A stretch of 64,000 bases of DNA from Litorimonas sp046250185 (GTDB taxonomy: Bacteria > Pseudomonadota > Alphaproteobacteria > Caulobacterales > Maricaulaceae), in assembly GCF_046250185.1 (NCBI RefSeq), contig NZ_CP176469.1; one strand, given 5' to 3'. The position numbers and the translations under genes were made by a program. The notes under the pieces were generated by a model. The model made no database searches. It had not been told where the DNA came from and saw only the letters and a list, made by a program, of their open reading frames with translations. Below are positions 8,624 to 17,623 of this stretch, one piece after another. How positions within the stretch are numbered: the first letter of the stretch is position 1; every line of letters begins with the position of its first letter.

Positions 8624-9988
8624 CTAGGCAATCGACACCGTTTTACAATTACAGAATGCGCGGATGCCCTCCGCTGTCAATTCGCGGCCATAGCCCGATC
8701 GTTTGATCCCGCCAAAAGGCAAGCGCGGATCAGAGCTGGTCATAGAATTGACGAAAGTTGCGCCCGCTTCCAGATCGCGAATGGCCTGATCTTGCTCAGC
8801 TTTATCTGTCGTCCAGACCGAAGACCCAAGACCAAATGGGCTATCATTGGCGAGTTTGATTGCGGCCTCGATATCGTCCACCTTGAATAGCAGCGCCACG
8901 GGCCCAAAGACTTCCTCGTGATACGCGTCCGAATCTTCTGAGATATTTTCCAATATACCTGGGCGGTAAAAGGCGCCGTCACCGTCCATAATTTCCGCGC
9001 CCATCACGCGAATAGCGCCCGCTTTCAGCGCTTTCTGGACTTGTCCGTCAATCGTCGCTCGCGCTTCAACGCTGACCAAGGGGCCAATATCGGTGGCGTC
9101 ATCCATCGGGTCGCCAATCGTCAGATCCGCGAAAGCCTCCACCATTTTTGCTTTAAAACCGTCGTAAATATCAGCGTGAATTATGAAGCGTTTGGCGGCA
9201 ATACAACTCTGTCCATTGTTCTGCGTTCGTGATGTTGTACCGACTTTGACGGCCTCATCCAGATCAGCACTTGGCATGACGATGAACGCGTCTGAGCCGC
9301 CAAGTTCTAGCACGGTTGGCTTGATTTCTTCGCCGCAAATACTTGCGACAGATGCCCCCGCAGGTTCGGAACCTGTGAGGGTCGCAGCCCGTACACGGTC
9401 ATCACGCAATATCTGTTCAACCTGTGACCCGCCAATTAATAAGGTCTGAAACGCGCCGTCAGGAAAGCCTGCGCGCTGGAAAATATCTTGGATCAGCAGG
9501 GCGCTCTGCGGCACGTTTGAAGCGTGTTTCAGCAGCCCCGTATTCCCGGCCATGAGCGCGGGCGCGGCGAAGCGGAAGACTTGCCAGAGCGGATAATTCC
9601 ACGGCATTACTGCCAGAACTGGTCCCAGTGGGCGGTAGCAGCGATAGGACTTCGTGGCGTCGGTCTTAACAATATCATCCGCCAGATGCGCCTCTGCCGT
9701 TTCTGCATAATAGCGACAAACCCACGCACATTTCTCAACCTCTCCCTTGGCAGACGCCAGAGTTTTTCCCATTTCCATCGTCATGATTTCGGCAATACAA
9801 GGCGATTCATCTTCGAGGATTTTCGCAGCTTTTTCCATGCACGCCGCTCGCTTTTTGAATGACCAGTCACGGAGTGCCTCATGCGCCACGACGGATTGGG
9901 CGATTGCTAAATCAATCTGCGCCTCGGTGAGGGCTTCAAATGTTTTGACCACTTCGCCAGTGGCAGGATTTTTAGATTGGATCGTCAT
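8624..9988 (-). CDS. NAD(P)-dependent aldehyde dehydrogenase (succinate-/aminoadipate-semialdehyde type)
   Basis: A 454-residue ALDH superfamily enzyme. PWNYP (N131), ELGGSDAFIV (general base E228) and NNGQSCIAAKR (nucleophile C262) are all present. The sequence resembles the YneI/Sad succinate-semialdehyde dehydrogenase branch. Start: ATG at 9988 with AGAGG six bases upstream. It is the third gene of a leftward set after a saccharopine/lysine-dehydrogenase-like protein and a DUF1905 protein, opposite an HglS-type gene. That context suggests 2-aminoadipate-6-semialdehyde as a possible substrate in lysine breakdown. The enzyme class is certain; the substrate is inference. Confidence 0.88.
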   Translation of the reverse strand: MTIQSKNPATGEVVKTFEALTEAQIDLAIAQSVVAHEALRDWSFKKRAACMEKAAKILEDESPCIAEIMTMEMGKTLASAKGEVEKCAWVCRYYAETAEAHLADDIVKTDATKSYRCYRPLGPVLAVMPWNYPLWQVFRFAAPALMAGNTGLLKHASNVPQSALLIQDIFQRAGFPDGAFQTLLIGGSQVEQILRDDRVRAATLTGSEPAGASVASICGEEIKPTVLELGGSDAFIVMPSADLDEAVKVGTTSRTQNNGQSCIAAKRFIIHADIYDGFKAKMVEAFADLTIGDPMDDATDIGPLVSVEARATIDGQVQKALKAGAIRVMGAEIMDGDGAFYRPGILENISEDSDAYHEEVFGPVALLFKVDDIEAAIKLANDSPFGLGSSVWTTDKAEQDQAIRDLEAGATFVNSMTSSDPRLPFGGIKRSGYGRELTAEGIRAFCNCKTVSIA

Positions 9989-10051
9989 GCTGGCCTCTTT
10001 AATTACGTCTATGATAGTTACGTGGCACAGCGGCGTTTGTTGCAAAGATCG

Positions 10052-10366
10052 TTAAGTCGCGACACTGATTTTGATGGTCGTCACATCACCCTTCGCCAAA
10101 CCTTCAGCCTTTCGCACTGCCGCCTTGATCGGCAAGACATAAGCGCCAGCTTCCTTTGACGGGAATAACGAGGTCAACCAAACACTCTCTCCAATCGTGA
10201 CTTTCACGCGCACAGAACGAAAGCCGCGCGCCAGATGTTTCGTGAAGACTTTAATATCGTCCGACATCTCAACGGGCAGCGTCACAAAATGCCAACTGCC
10301 CTTTCCCTGATATTCCCAAATCTCAGCCTCAAAGGTGAAGTCTAGGTCAATCACGGTGCGGCTCAA
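10052..10366 (-). CDS. DUF1905 domain protein
   Basis: A 104-residue cytosolic protein with the DUF1905 fold signature (FEAEIWEYQGKGSWHFVTLP; VRVKVTIGESVWLTSLFP; YVLPIKAAVRKAEGLAKGD). The family is of unknown function and often adopts a small beta-barrel. Its ATG overlaps the stop of the upstream dehydrogenase in an ATGA arrangement, so translation is coupled and it belongs to the same transcript as that enzyme. Nothing in the sequence indicates catalysis. Confidence 0.8.
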   Translation of the reverse strand: MSRTVIDLDFTFEAEIWEYQGKGSWHFVTLPVEMSDDIKVFTKHLARGFRSVRVKVTIGESVWLTSLFPSKEAGAYVLPIKAAVRKAEGLAKGDVTTIKISVAT

Positions 10367-11427
10367 TCTTTGCGATTATAAAAACTACCCGTGCGGGTCG
10401 AGAGCAGCGCGGGGAGCGGGATGTCCTCTTGCTTCAGGAAGCCCTTGCTCGGCAACTGACCCTCACGCACAAGCTCGATCACAGAGACAACGGAGCCTGC
10501 GGTCGTCCACGCAATCGCCGTGCGAGACTCGCCCGCGATCATCAGCGGTTTATAGCCATTGACGAATTCCTTGCGCGACATTTTTCCGTCGATCAACCCT
10601 TCTGCGGCCACGTGCACATAGACAATATCCTGATCCACAGGCGGCTTGGCATGAACCAAAATACGTCCCGCCTCCTCACGATTTTCACGCATTAGCAATT
10701 CGTGGAAAAAGAAATTCATCAGATCAAAATGGCCTGGGTAGCGCATGGTTTTATAGTCGAGATTGGCGACTTTCCCCAAATAGGTTTCGCACATCGTCCC
10801 GAGACCGCCTGATGTTGTGAACGCTTCAAGCTGCAGTCCTTCAATATAGATTTGCTCACGCCATTCCATCGCAGACACCCATTTGCGTTCGCCGTCTTCG
10901 ATCACTTCGCAATCATTCAGATACTCGTTGACCACGCCTTCGGGCGACCAGTTAAAGGCATATCCCATTAGGCCCGTCGGATTTTGCGGCAGCGCCCCCA
11001 CGCGCATGCGACAGCTACGACACTCATCAAACTGCGCAATTAAATTGGCGCCGACAATGCCAACAAACCCGGGCGCGAGGCCGCATTGCGGCGCCATCAG
11101 CCCTTGGGAAGTCACGGCCAAATTGCGGATATGATTGGTCGTCGGTACATCTTCTGTCAGGTCAAAATAGTGGATGCCTGCCGCATGAGCGACATTAGAA
11201 ACTCCGATATTTAAGTGATATGGCAGACACGACAGCACGGCATCGACCCCATCAAAAATCTCGGCCAAAGCATCTGCATCCTTCACGTCAATCGCTCTCA
11301 CGTCGTGAGAAAATTTCGCAGGATCAGCCATGCTATCTACGCCGATCACTGTGAAGTCAGAATCGACGAGTAATTGCGCCGCCAAAGCGCCGACTTTTCC
11401 TAGACCTAAAACAGCGATAGATTTCAT
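10363..11427 (-). CDS. Saccharopine dehydrogenase / lysine 6-dehydrogenase family protein
   Basis: A 354-residue NAD(P)-dependent oxidoreductase. The N-terminal Rossmann motif is GLGKVG (residues 8-13). The PQCGLAPGFVGIVG segment and TMRYPGH near residue 240 are typical of saccharopine dehydrogenase (Lys9-like) and L-lysine 6-dehydrogenase proteins. It would release glutamate and aminoadipate semialdehyde from saccharopine, or oxidize lysine directly to the same semialdehyde. The ATG at 11427 has AGGGAA upstream; a GTG six codons earlier is a poorer choice. First gene of an operon with DUF1905 and an aldehyde dehydrogenase. Which of the two reactions it carries out cannot be decided by eye. 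Confidence 0.8.
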   Translation of the reverse strand: MKSIAVLGLGKVGALAAQLLVDSDFTVIGVDSMADPAKFSHDVRAIDVKDADALAEIFDGVDAVLSCLPYHLNIGVSNVAHAAGIHYFDLTEDVPTTNHIRNLAVTSQGLMAPQCGLAPGFVGIVGANLIAQFDECRSCRMRVGALPQNPTGLMGYAFNWSPEGVVNEYLNDCEVIEDGERKWVSAMEWREQIYIEGLQLEAFTTSGGLGTMCETYLGKVANLDYKTMRYPGHFDLMNFFFHELLMRENREEAGRILVHAKPPVDQDIVYVHVAAEGLIDGKMSRKEFVNGYKPLMIAGESRTAIAWTTAGSVVSVIELVREGQLPSKGFLKQEDIPLPALLSTRTGSFYNRKD

Positions 11428-11500
11428 GGTATGATTCCCTGACACACTTTTTTGCTGTTTGCGGGGTTTTCAACGGGCAAACAAGGGCGCATTATAAGGC

Positions 11501-12676
11501 ATGGTAGCACAAATGTTTCAAGATTCAGATCATATGCGGCGGGATTTTTCCAATGCACTCTCCGACATGTATCGCCGTGAAGTCCCCGCTTACGGCACGC
11601 TTATCGACATTGTTGCAGAGATAAATGCAGTGGACGGCGAAAAAATAGACAGCGATGCGCGACTGGGCGGAGAGCGCCACGGCGCCATTCGTCTAGGCAC
11701 GTCCGCAGAATTAAACTTGATTGGGCGCGTCTTTGCGCAGCTCGGCATGCACCCCGTGGGGTATTACGACCTCTCTGTTGCTGGCCTGCCTGTCCATAGC
11801 ACCGCCTTTCGACCTATCACACCCGAAGCCTTTGAGATCAGCCCGTTTCGCATGTTTACAAGCCTGCTGCGGTTAGAAATGATTGAAGATGCCAGTTTAC
11901 GGGATGCGGCCGAGACGGCCCTGGCTACGCGGCAGATTGTATCTGCGCGTGGATTGGAACTACTGCACAAGGCAGAAACACAGGGTGGACTGAACGCGAA
12001 GGATGCGACTGAGTTCGTTGCTGAAATCGTAGCTATTTTCGCGTGGCGTGCGGAAGCCCATGTTACGCTTGATCTGTATCAGAAGTTATTAGAGGCACAC
12101 CCCCTGATCGCAGATATTGTATCGTTTCAAGGTCCGCATATGAACCACCTCACCCCGCGTGTGCGCGACATTGATGCCGCACAAGACGCGATGCGCGATG
12201 CGGGGCTAGAGGCCAAGTCAGTGATCGAAGGGCCGCCGAAACGGAATTGTCCGATCCTCCTGCGTCAAACAGCGTTCAAAGCCTTATCCGAACCCGTAAA
12301 GTTTCAGACAGCGTATGGCTGGGAAACGGCGCATCATACGGCGCGCTTCGGCGAAATCGAACAACGCGGGGCGGCCCTAACACCGAAAGGGCGAACATTA
12401 TATGATCGTTGCCTCTCGGCCAAAGACTTCACTGATTTTCCTGATGATTGGGCGCAAATGGCGGCGCAAGGCTTGGCCTATTTTCGTGACGGCAATCCTG
12501 TCACTTATGAGGACTTTCTTCCCGTATCTGCAGCCGGGATATTTCGCTCTAACTTAGGTAGCGAGGCTCGAGAGCTATCCGAGGGCAACGCCAATCAAAA
12601 CGCATTCGAGGCAGCACTTGGCCGCCCCGTTTTTGATATGTTTGAGCTTTATAAAGCCGTAGGGGTGGCAGCCTAG
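11501..12676 (+). CDS. hglS: HglS-like 2-oxoadipate dioxygenase/decarboxylase (DUF1338/YdcJ family)
   Basis: A 391-residue protein of the DUF1338 family, in which HglS converts 2-oxoadipate to D-2-hydroxyglutarate, a step of bacterial lysine catabolism. The metal and substrate residues look conserved: H60 and R64 in ERHGAIRLG (the four-residue spacing fits the His/Arg pair of HglS), H216 in NHLTPR, and E287 in EIEQRG just before ALTPKG. It is divergent from the saccharopine/lysine dehydrogenase-like gene across 73 bases, which strengthens the lysine-degradation reading. An alternative ATG lies at 11513. Family identity is strong; the substrate follows from the characterized family member. Confidence 0.85.
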   Translation: MVAQMFQDSDHMRRDFSNALSDMYRREVPAYGTLIDIVAEINAVDGEKIDSDARLGGERHGAIRLGTSAELNLIGRVFAQLGMHPVGYYDLSVAGLPVHSTAFRPITPEAFEISPFRMFTSLLRLEMIEDASLRDAAETALATRQIVSARGLELLHKAETQGGLNAKDATEFVAEIVAIFAWRAEAHVTLDLYQKLLEAHPLIADIVSFQGPHMNHLTPRVRDIDAAQDAMRDAGLEAKSVIEGPPKRNCPILLRQTAFKALSEPVKFQTAYGWETAHHTARFGEIEQRGAALTPKGRTLYDRCLSAKDFTDFPDDWAQMAAQGLAYFRDGNPVTYEDFLPVSAAGIFRSNLGSEARELSEGNANQNAFEAALGRPVFDMFELYKAVGVAA

Positions 12677-12703
12677 CTGGAGGAGCCAGACTGCCAAAGA
12701 CAC

Positions 12704-14293
12704 CTACGCGGCGTTTTCAAATTGGTTCATCGTGTTGTGCTCGCCGCCCGCTTTCAGCGCGCGATCACCCCCCGTCATCTCTTTAAAATCATCGCCGAGA
12801 TTTGAGCCAACTTCGTGCTGATGTTTCACGGCAGACACATTCGTGCGAATTTCTTCGCGTTGAATATTCTTGACGTAAGCCAGCATTTTCTCTTCGCCGA
12901 AGTAACCTTCTGACAAATCATTCATCACCTTGGCTGTGCCGTGGAACGTCGGCAGGGTAATAAGATTATGGAACACGCCAGCTTCGCGAGCGATGTCCGT
13001 TTGGAAACTTTGCAGACGACGATCCGCCTCTAGGCCCAGCGCATCTTGATCATAAGCTGCGCTCATTAGCTGAGTCCCGTCAGGATAATCACCTGCTGAA
13101 ATCGTGCCCGCCGCAATCCAATCTTCCCGCACTTGCTTGCGCAAATTCAGCGTCCAATTAAATGACGGAGAGTTGTTGTATGTGAGTTTGGCATGTGGTG
13201 CTTTCTCGCGAATACGACGCACCATTTCTGCAATCTGCGCGACGTTCGGGGTGGCTGTTTCGATCCAGAGTAAATCTGCGCCGCCTTCATTAAGCGAGCT
13301 AATGCAGTCTTCAACCACGCGATCAATGCCTGTATTATCTTGGAACTTATAAAGGCCATTTGGCAGTCGCACGGGCTTCCGCAGTTGACCATTTAATTGA
13401 ATGGCAATCTCGCCGTCAGAGAGATTATTTAAGTCCGACACAGGCGTCGTCTCAAGCCACTTCGTATATTCCGCTGCACTATCGCCAGCTTCGCGCGACA
13501 CAGGAATCTTCTGCGTCAGGCCAGCGCCAAGGCTGTCGGTACGCGCCACAATAACGCCGTCATCCACACCGAGTTCTTCGAACGCCATGCGGACAGCGCG
13601 GAGCTTCTCAACGAAATCTTCGCGCGGCACAGTTACCTTACCGTCTTGATGACCACACTGCTTGGCGTCTGACACTTGGTTTTCAATTTGAATACAACAG
13701 GCACCCGCTTTGATCATCTCTTTAGCGAGCAAGTAAGTCGCATGAACATTCCCAAAACCTGCATCGATATCAGCAATAATCGGACGCACATAGCTCTCGA
13801 AATTGTCAATCTTTGCAATAACTTCTGCGCGATTCTTCGTTGTTTTTAACTCCGCGAATAAATCATTGAGATCCACTTCATCGGCTTGACGCAGGCTCGT
13901 ATAAATCTCTTGAATAAGATCAACGACAGATGTTTTTTCGTGCATGGATTGATCCGGCAAGTGACCAAACCGATTACGAAGGCCTGCAACCATCCAGCCT
14001 GATAAGTAGACATACGCCTTATCTAGCGAGCCCTTTTGACGCTTAATCGCACGCATCATTTGCTGCGCATGAAAGCCAGACCAGCAGCCAAGAGATTGCG
14101 TGAATTCGCTGGTATCATTATCGTAACGCGCCATATCAGCCCGCATCACTTTGGCCATAGCCTTGGCAATATCCAAATGTGTTTCAAACGTGTTTTGCGT
14201 CTTCAACTGCGCAACATGTTCGATGTCAATTCCTGCAGGCGCACCGTTTGGAAAGCGTTTATTTAATTGCTGAATTGTATCCGAGTAAGTCAT
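12704..14293 (-). CDS. aceA: Isocitrate lyase
   Basis: Cleaves isocitrate to glyoxylate and succinate, the first step of the glyoxylate bypass. At 529 residues it belongs to the longer isocitrate lyase subgroup. The active-site loop is KQCGH (residues 211-215), with the catalytic cysteine, instead of the commoner KKCGH; this variant is also typical of the long subgroup. DIDAGFGN (175-182) and VARTDSLGAG are also conserved. It lies two bases downstream of aceB and both read leftward, so they form an operon for growth on acetate or fatty acids, opposite a RamB/ScfR-type regulator. Confidence 0.96.
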   Translation of the reverse strand: MTYSDTIQQLNKRFPNGAPAGIDIEHVAQLKTQNTFETHLDIAKAMAKVMRADMARYDNDTSEFTQSLGCWSGFHAQQMMRAIKRQKGSLDKAYVYLSGWMVAGLRNRFGHLPDQSMHEKTSVVDLIQEIYTSLRQADEVDLNDLFAELKTTKNRAEVIAKIDNFESYVRPIIADIDAGFGNVHATYLLAKEMIKAGACCIQIENQVSDAKQCGHQDGKVTVPREDFVEKLRAVRMAFEELGVDDGVIVARTDSLGAGLTQKIPVSREAGDSAAEYTKWLETTPVSDLNNLSDGEIAIQLNGQLRKPVRLPNGLYKFQDNTGIDRVVEDCISSLNEGGADLLWIETATPNVAQIAEMVRRIREKAPHAKLTYNNSPSFNWTLNLRKQVREDWIAAGTISAGDYPDGTQLMSAAYDQDALGLEADRRLQSFQTDIAREAGVFHNLITLPTFHGTAKVMNDLSEGYFGEEKMLAYVKNIQREEIRTNVSAVKHQHEVGSNLGDDFKEMTGGDRALKAGGEHNTMNQFENAA

Positions 14294-14295
14294 AA

Positions 14296-15939
14296 TTAAT
14301 TCTCCAAAATTTCGTAAGCTGGGATAGTGAGGAAGTCTGGTAAGATTTGCGCGGTTGCTGTTTGCGTGAAAATATCGGCGGCTTCAGGGAAGCGTTGCGC
14401 AGCATAATCATCACCCAATTCGGCTTTCAACTTCGCGATCTCTTCATTGAACAGACGCTCATATAGACGGGTCGTCAGAACCTCTTTGAAGCCACCTTCC
14501 ATCTCCACATTCGCGCCATGGGCAAGCCATTGCCAGATTTGTGCGCGTGAGATTTCAGCCGTCGCTGCATCCTCCATCAAGTTATGAATAGGCACCGCGC
14601 CGCGACCACATAACCACGCCGAAATATAGCGGATCGCAACTTCGATATTTGTGCGAACGCCTGCTTCCGTTACTGTGCCCGAATGCGGCGACAACATTGC
14701 TTCGTCAGAGATACGGCGGAATTGACGCTTTTTATGGATTTGGTGCTTGGATGGCATTTCCTCGTCAAAGACCTCCATCGCCACCGCGACCATACCCGGA
14801 TGCGCCACCCAAGTGCCGTCATGGCCCAGTTTGGCCTCACGCTCTTTATCGCGGCGCAATTTATCAAAGGCGATGGTGTTCGCGGCCTCATCATTCTTCA
14901 CAGGAATTTGTGCAGCCATCCCGCCCATCGCATGTGCACGACGCTTATGACACGTCTCAACCAAGCGCGTGGCGTAAGCCGAGAGGAAGTCGCGATCCAT
15001 TCCAACTTGCGCACGATCTGGCAGCAAGAATTGCTTATGATTGCGCAGCGTCTTGATATAACTAAAAATATAGTCCCAACGACCACAGTTCAGGCCCGTA
15101 ATATGACGGCGCAAGACGTAGAGAATTTCGTCCATTTGAAACGCTGCTGGTAATGTTTCGATCAGAACAGTCGTCTTGATCGTACCATTTTCCATGCCCA
15201 CAAACGCTTGTGCGAAGTTGAACACGTCATTCCACAGACGGGCCTCTTGATAGCTTTCAATTTTTGGCAGGTAGTAGAACGGACCACGATCGTTTTCGGC
15301 CAACAGCTTTCCGTTATGGAAGAAATGCAACCCGAAATCGACGAGGCTAGCTGACATCGGCTTGTCATCAACTGTGATACCGTTTTCTTCCAAATGCCAA
15401 CCGCGGGGACGGACGAGCATTGTCGCCGTCTCCACGTCGAGCGCATAAGACTTTTTATCAGTCTTTAGCGCTAGCTCTCCCCGAGCGTAGTCACGCATAT
15501 TGATCTGTCCTTCGATCATATTGGCGAAAGTGGGGCTGCTGGCGTCTTCGAAATCGGCCATAAACATCTTCGCGCCAGAGTTTAGCGCGTTAATCATCAT
15601 CTTGCGGCTCACGGGGCCTGTGATTTCCACGCGGCGATCTTGCAGCGCAGGCGGGCACGGGTCGACTTCCCACATGGAATTACGGATGTGGGCCGTTTCC
15701 AATGGCTGCGTCGGCATTTCACCGTCATCAAAGCGCTCTTGCTGCAGACGGCGGTTTTCCAACAAAATTCGACGCTGCGGTCCAAAGCGGCGCTCTAAGT
15801 CTGCGAGGAACAGCAAAGCATCCGGCGTCAAGACCTCGTTATAGCGCGACGCATAAGGGCCACTCGCCGCCTTGACGACCTTGGCCAGCACGCGGTGGCG
15901 AGGGATAGGTTGATCTGAATGTGTGACTGGCGCGTTCAT
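14296..15939 (-). CDS. aceB: Malate synthase A
   Basis: Condenses glyoxylate with acetyl-CoA to malate, the second glyoxylate-bypass step. It has 547 residues, the usual length for isoform A. Conserved blocks include MFMADFEDASSPTF, RPRGWHL and FYYLPKIES in the N-terminal half and HDGTWVAHPG near residue 450. The start is the ATG at 15939 because GGAGG lies five bases upstream; an in-frame ATG at 15951 and a longer open frame upstream lack such a site. It precedes aceA by two bases and diverges from the putative regulator at 16089. Confidence 0.96.
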   Translation of the reverse strand: MNAPVTHSDQPIPRHRVLAKVVKAASGPYASRYNEVLTPDALLFLADLERRFGPQRRILLENRRLQQERFDDGEMPTQPLETAHIRNSMWEVDPCPPALQDRRVEITGPVSRKMMINALNSGAKMFMADFEDASSPTFANMIEGQINMRDYARGELALKTDKKSYALDVETATMLVRPRGWHLEENGITVDDKPMSASLVDFGLHFFHNGKLLAENDRGPFYYLPKIESYQEARLWNDVFNFAQAFVGMENGTIKTTVLIETLPAAFQMDEILYVLRRHITGLNCGRWDYIFSYIKTLRNHKQFLLPDRAQVGMDRDFLSAYATRLVETCHKRRAHAMGGMAAQIPVKNDEAANTIAFDKLRRDKEREAKLGHDGTWVAHPGMVAVAMEVFDEEMPSKHQIHKKRQFRRISDEAMLSPHSGTVTEAGVRTNIEVAIRYISAWLCGRGAVPIHNLMEDAATAEISRAQIWQWLAHGANVEMEGGFKEVLTTRLYERLFNEEIAKLKAELGDDYAAQRFPEAADIFTQTATAQILPDFLTIPAYEILEN

Positions 15940-15969
15940 AGCGGCCTCCATTTTTAATTTATGCCCTAC

Positions 15970-16075
15970 TATATTTACAAGAAATATCGAAAGTATATAA
16001 GTAATTGTAAAACATGGGTATTTTTGTAATGATTGTAACACAACAGATGTGTTATTTGTAAATCTTGTAAAGATT
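15970..16075. promoter_or_regulatory. Cluster of six TTGTAA motifs between aceB and the RamB/ScfR-like regulator
   Basis: The divergent aceB/regulator gap holds six copies of TTGTAA or its complement in about 100 bases: 15974-15979 (as TTACAA within TTTACAA), 16005-16010, 16024-16029, 16033-16038, 16056-16061 and 16065-16070. An inverted repeat AACACA-5-TGTGTT (16037-16053) sits among them. Regulators related to RamB and ScfR bind TTTGCAAA-like sites, so the array is a plausible operator for the adjacent regulator. The motif density is directly visible; binding is inference. Confidence 0.5.
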
Positions 16076-16088
16076 GAGAAAGAGAAAC

Positions 16089-17519
16089 ATGGCGCAAAGT
16101 GATGAAAAATTACTGGTCGGCCCCCGCTTGCGGCGCTTCCGTCAAACCTTGGGCCTGACCCAAGCTCGCATGGCGGAAGACCTCGGCATTTCAAGCTCTT
16201 ACCTCAACCTGATGGAACGCAATCAGCGGGCCTTATCCGCCAAAGTCTTGCTGAAAATGGCGGAGATTTACGACTTTGACATTGCGGGGTTTACAGGGGC
16301 GGGCGATGCGCATTTGGTGGCCGAAGTGTATGAAGCCATGCGTGATCCACTGTTCAAAGGCGAAAGCCTGTCCAAGAATGAGGCCGAAGACTTGGTCAAT
16401 GTCAGCCCGACAGCCGCAAAAGCGCTGCTTAAACTCTATTCGAAACACCGCGATGCGGCGCGGCGAGATGTGGACATTACGGTAGATCGTGACAAGGTCG
16501 AACTGTTGGAGCAATCAGCGGAAGCCGTTGAAGTCGTCCGTCGTTTCATCCATCAGCAGCGCAATTACTTCCCCCGTCTCGACGCCGCCGCCGAAGCGTT
16601 ATCCCAAGAATTAGGACTGACAAAACGAGAGCCTCACGCCGCGCTGACAGAACGCTTGAAAGAAAAGCACGACCTGTCTGTGCGGATCGTTCCTGTCGAT
16701 ATTATGCCGCAAATGCTGCGCTATTTTGATCGCCATTCCAAGCGGATCAACCTCTCAGAACTCCTCCGCCAATCGGGTCGGCGCTTTCAGCTGGCCTTTC
16801 AAATCGGCATGCTAGAGCAGCGAGAGCTAATCGACGAAATCGTCAAATCTGCTGCCCTGCCCGGTCGGGAAGCTGAAGGCTTGATGCGAACCTCGCTCGC
16901 TAATTACTTCGCGGCCGCGGTGATCATGCCTTATGCACGCTTTTTGAAAGAGGCGGAGAGCAGCAAATATGACGTCGACTTGCTCTCCCACCGCTTCGGC
17001 ACCAGTTGGGAACAGACAGCCCACCGCCTGACCACATTACAAAAACCAGACGCCCGTGGCATCCCATTCTTCTTTGTGCGGATCGACGTGGCGGGAAATG
17101 TGTCAAAGCGCTTCTCAGCTGGGAGGTTTCACTTCTCCAAATTCGGCGGCGCGTGTCCGCTCTGGAACATCCATGAATGTTTCCAAACTCCCGGGCGCAC
17201 GATCAGTCAGATGATCCAAATGCCCGACGAGACGACCTATTTCTCGATTGCCAAAATGGTCAGTCGGTCAGACGGCACTTATAATGCTCCCGCGCAGAAA
17301 CTCGCCATTGGGCTAGGTTGCGACATCGCTTACGCCCCGCGACTAATCTATGCGCAGCAATATAATTTGGACAATCCGCAACCGACGCCGATTGGCATTA
17401 ATTGTTATCTTTGCGAGCGCCCGCATTGTCGCCAACGCGCCCACGCCCCGTTGAACAAAACACTCAGCTTTGACGAACGTGCGCGCGGCATGTCACTTTA
17501 TAGCTTCCGCGAAGACTAA
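16089..17519 (+). CDS. XRE-family short-chain acyl-CoA-type regulator (RamB/ScfR-like)
   Basis: A 476-residue cytosolic DNA-binding regulator. Residues 10-65 form an HTH_3/XRE domain (RLRRFRQTLGLTQARMAEDL, SSSYLNLMERNQRALS). The central part carries the IrrE/ImmA-like region (about 200-290), and the C-terminal third matches the DUF2083 short-chain fatty acyl regulator domain, with a cysteine cluster CYLCERPHCRQR near residue 447. Relatives such as RamB and PccR/ScfR control acetate, propionate and glyoxylate-cycle genes. It is divergent from aceBA with a motif array between them, so control of aceBA is likely. Start ATG 16089 has AGAAAGAG upstream. Confidence 0.85.
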   Translation: MAQSDEKLLVGPRLRRFRQTLGLTQARMAEDLGISSSYLNLMERNQRALSAKVLLKMAEIYDFDIAGFTGAGDAHLVAEVYEAMRDPLFKGESLSKNEAEDLVNVSPTAAKALLKLYSKHRDAARRDVDITVDRDKVELLEQSAEAVEVVRRFIHQQRNYFPRLDAAAEALSQELGLTKREPHAALTERLKEKHDLSVRIVPVDIMPQMLRYFDRHSKRINLSELLRQSGRRFQLAFQIGMLEQRELIDEIVKSAALPGREAEGLMRTSLANYFAAAVIMPYARFLKEAESSKYDVDLLSHRFGTSWEQTAHRLTTLQKPDARGIPFFFVRIDVAGNVSKRFSAGRFHFSKFGGACPLWNIHECFQTPGRTISQMIQMPDETTYFSIAKMVSRSDGTYNAPAQKLAIGLGCDIAYAPRLIYAQQYNLDNPQPTPIGINCYLCERPHCRQRAHAPLNKTLSFDERARGMSLYSFRED

Positions 17520-17623
17520 ATACGTGCAAGATTTCTGAAGACGTGGCGAAGGATTTAACCCCCTCGCCCGTTCATTGATATGCACTATTAATTTGTGAGG
17601 ATTTGAGCATAGCCGCATTTAAG

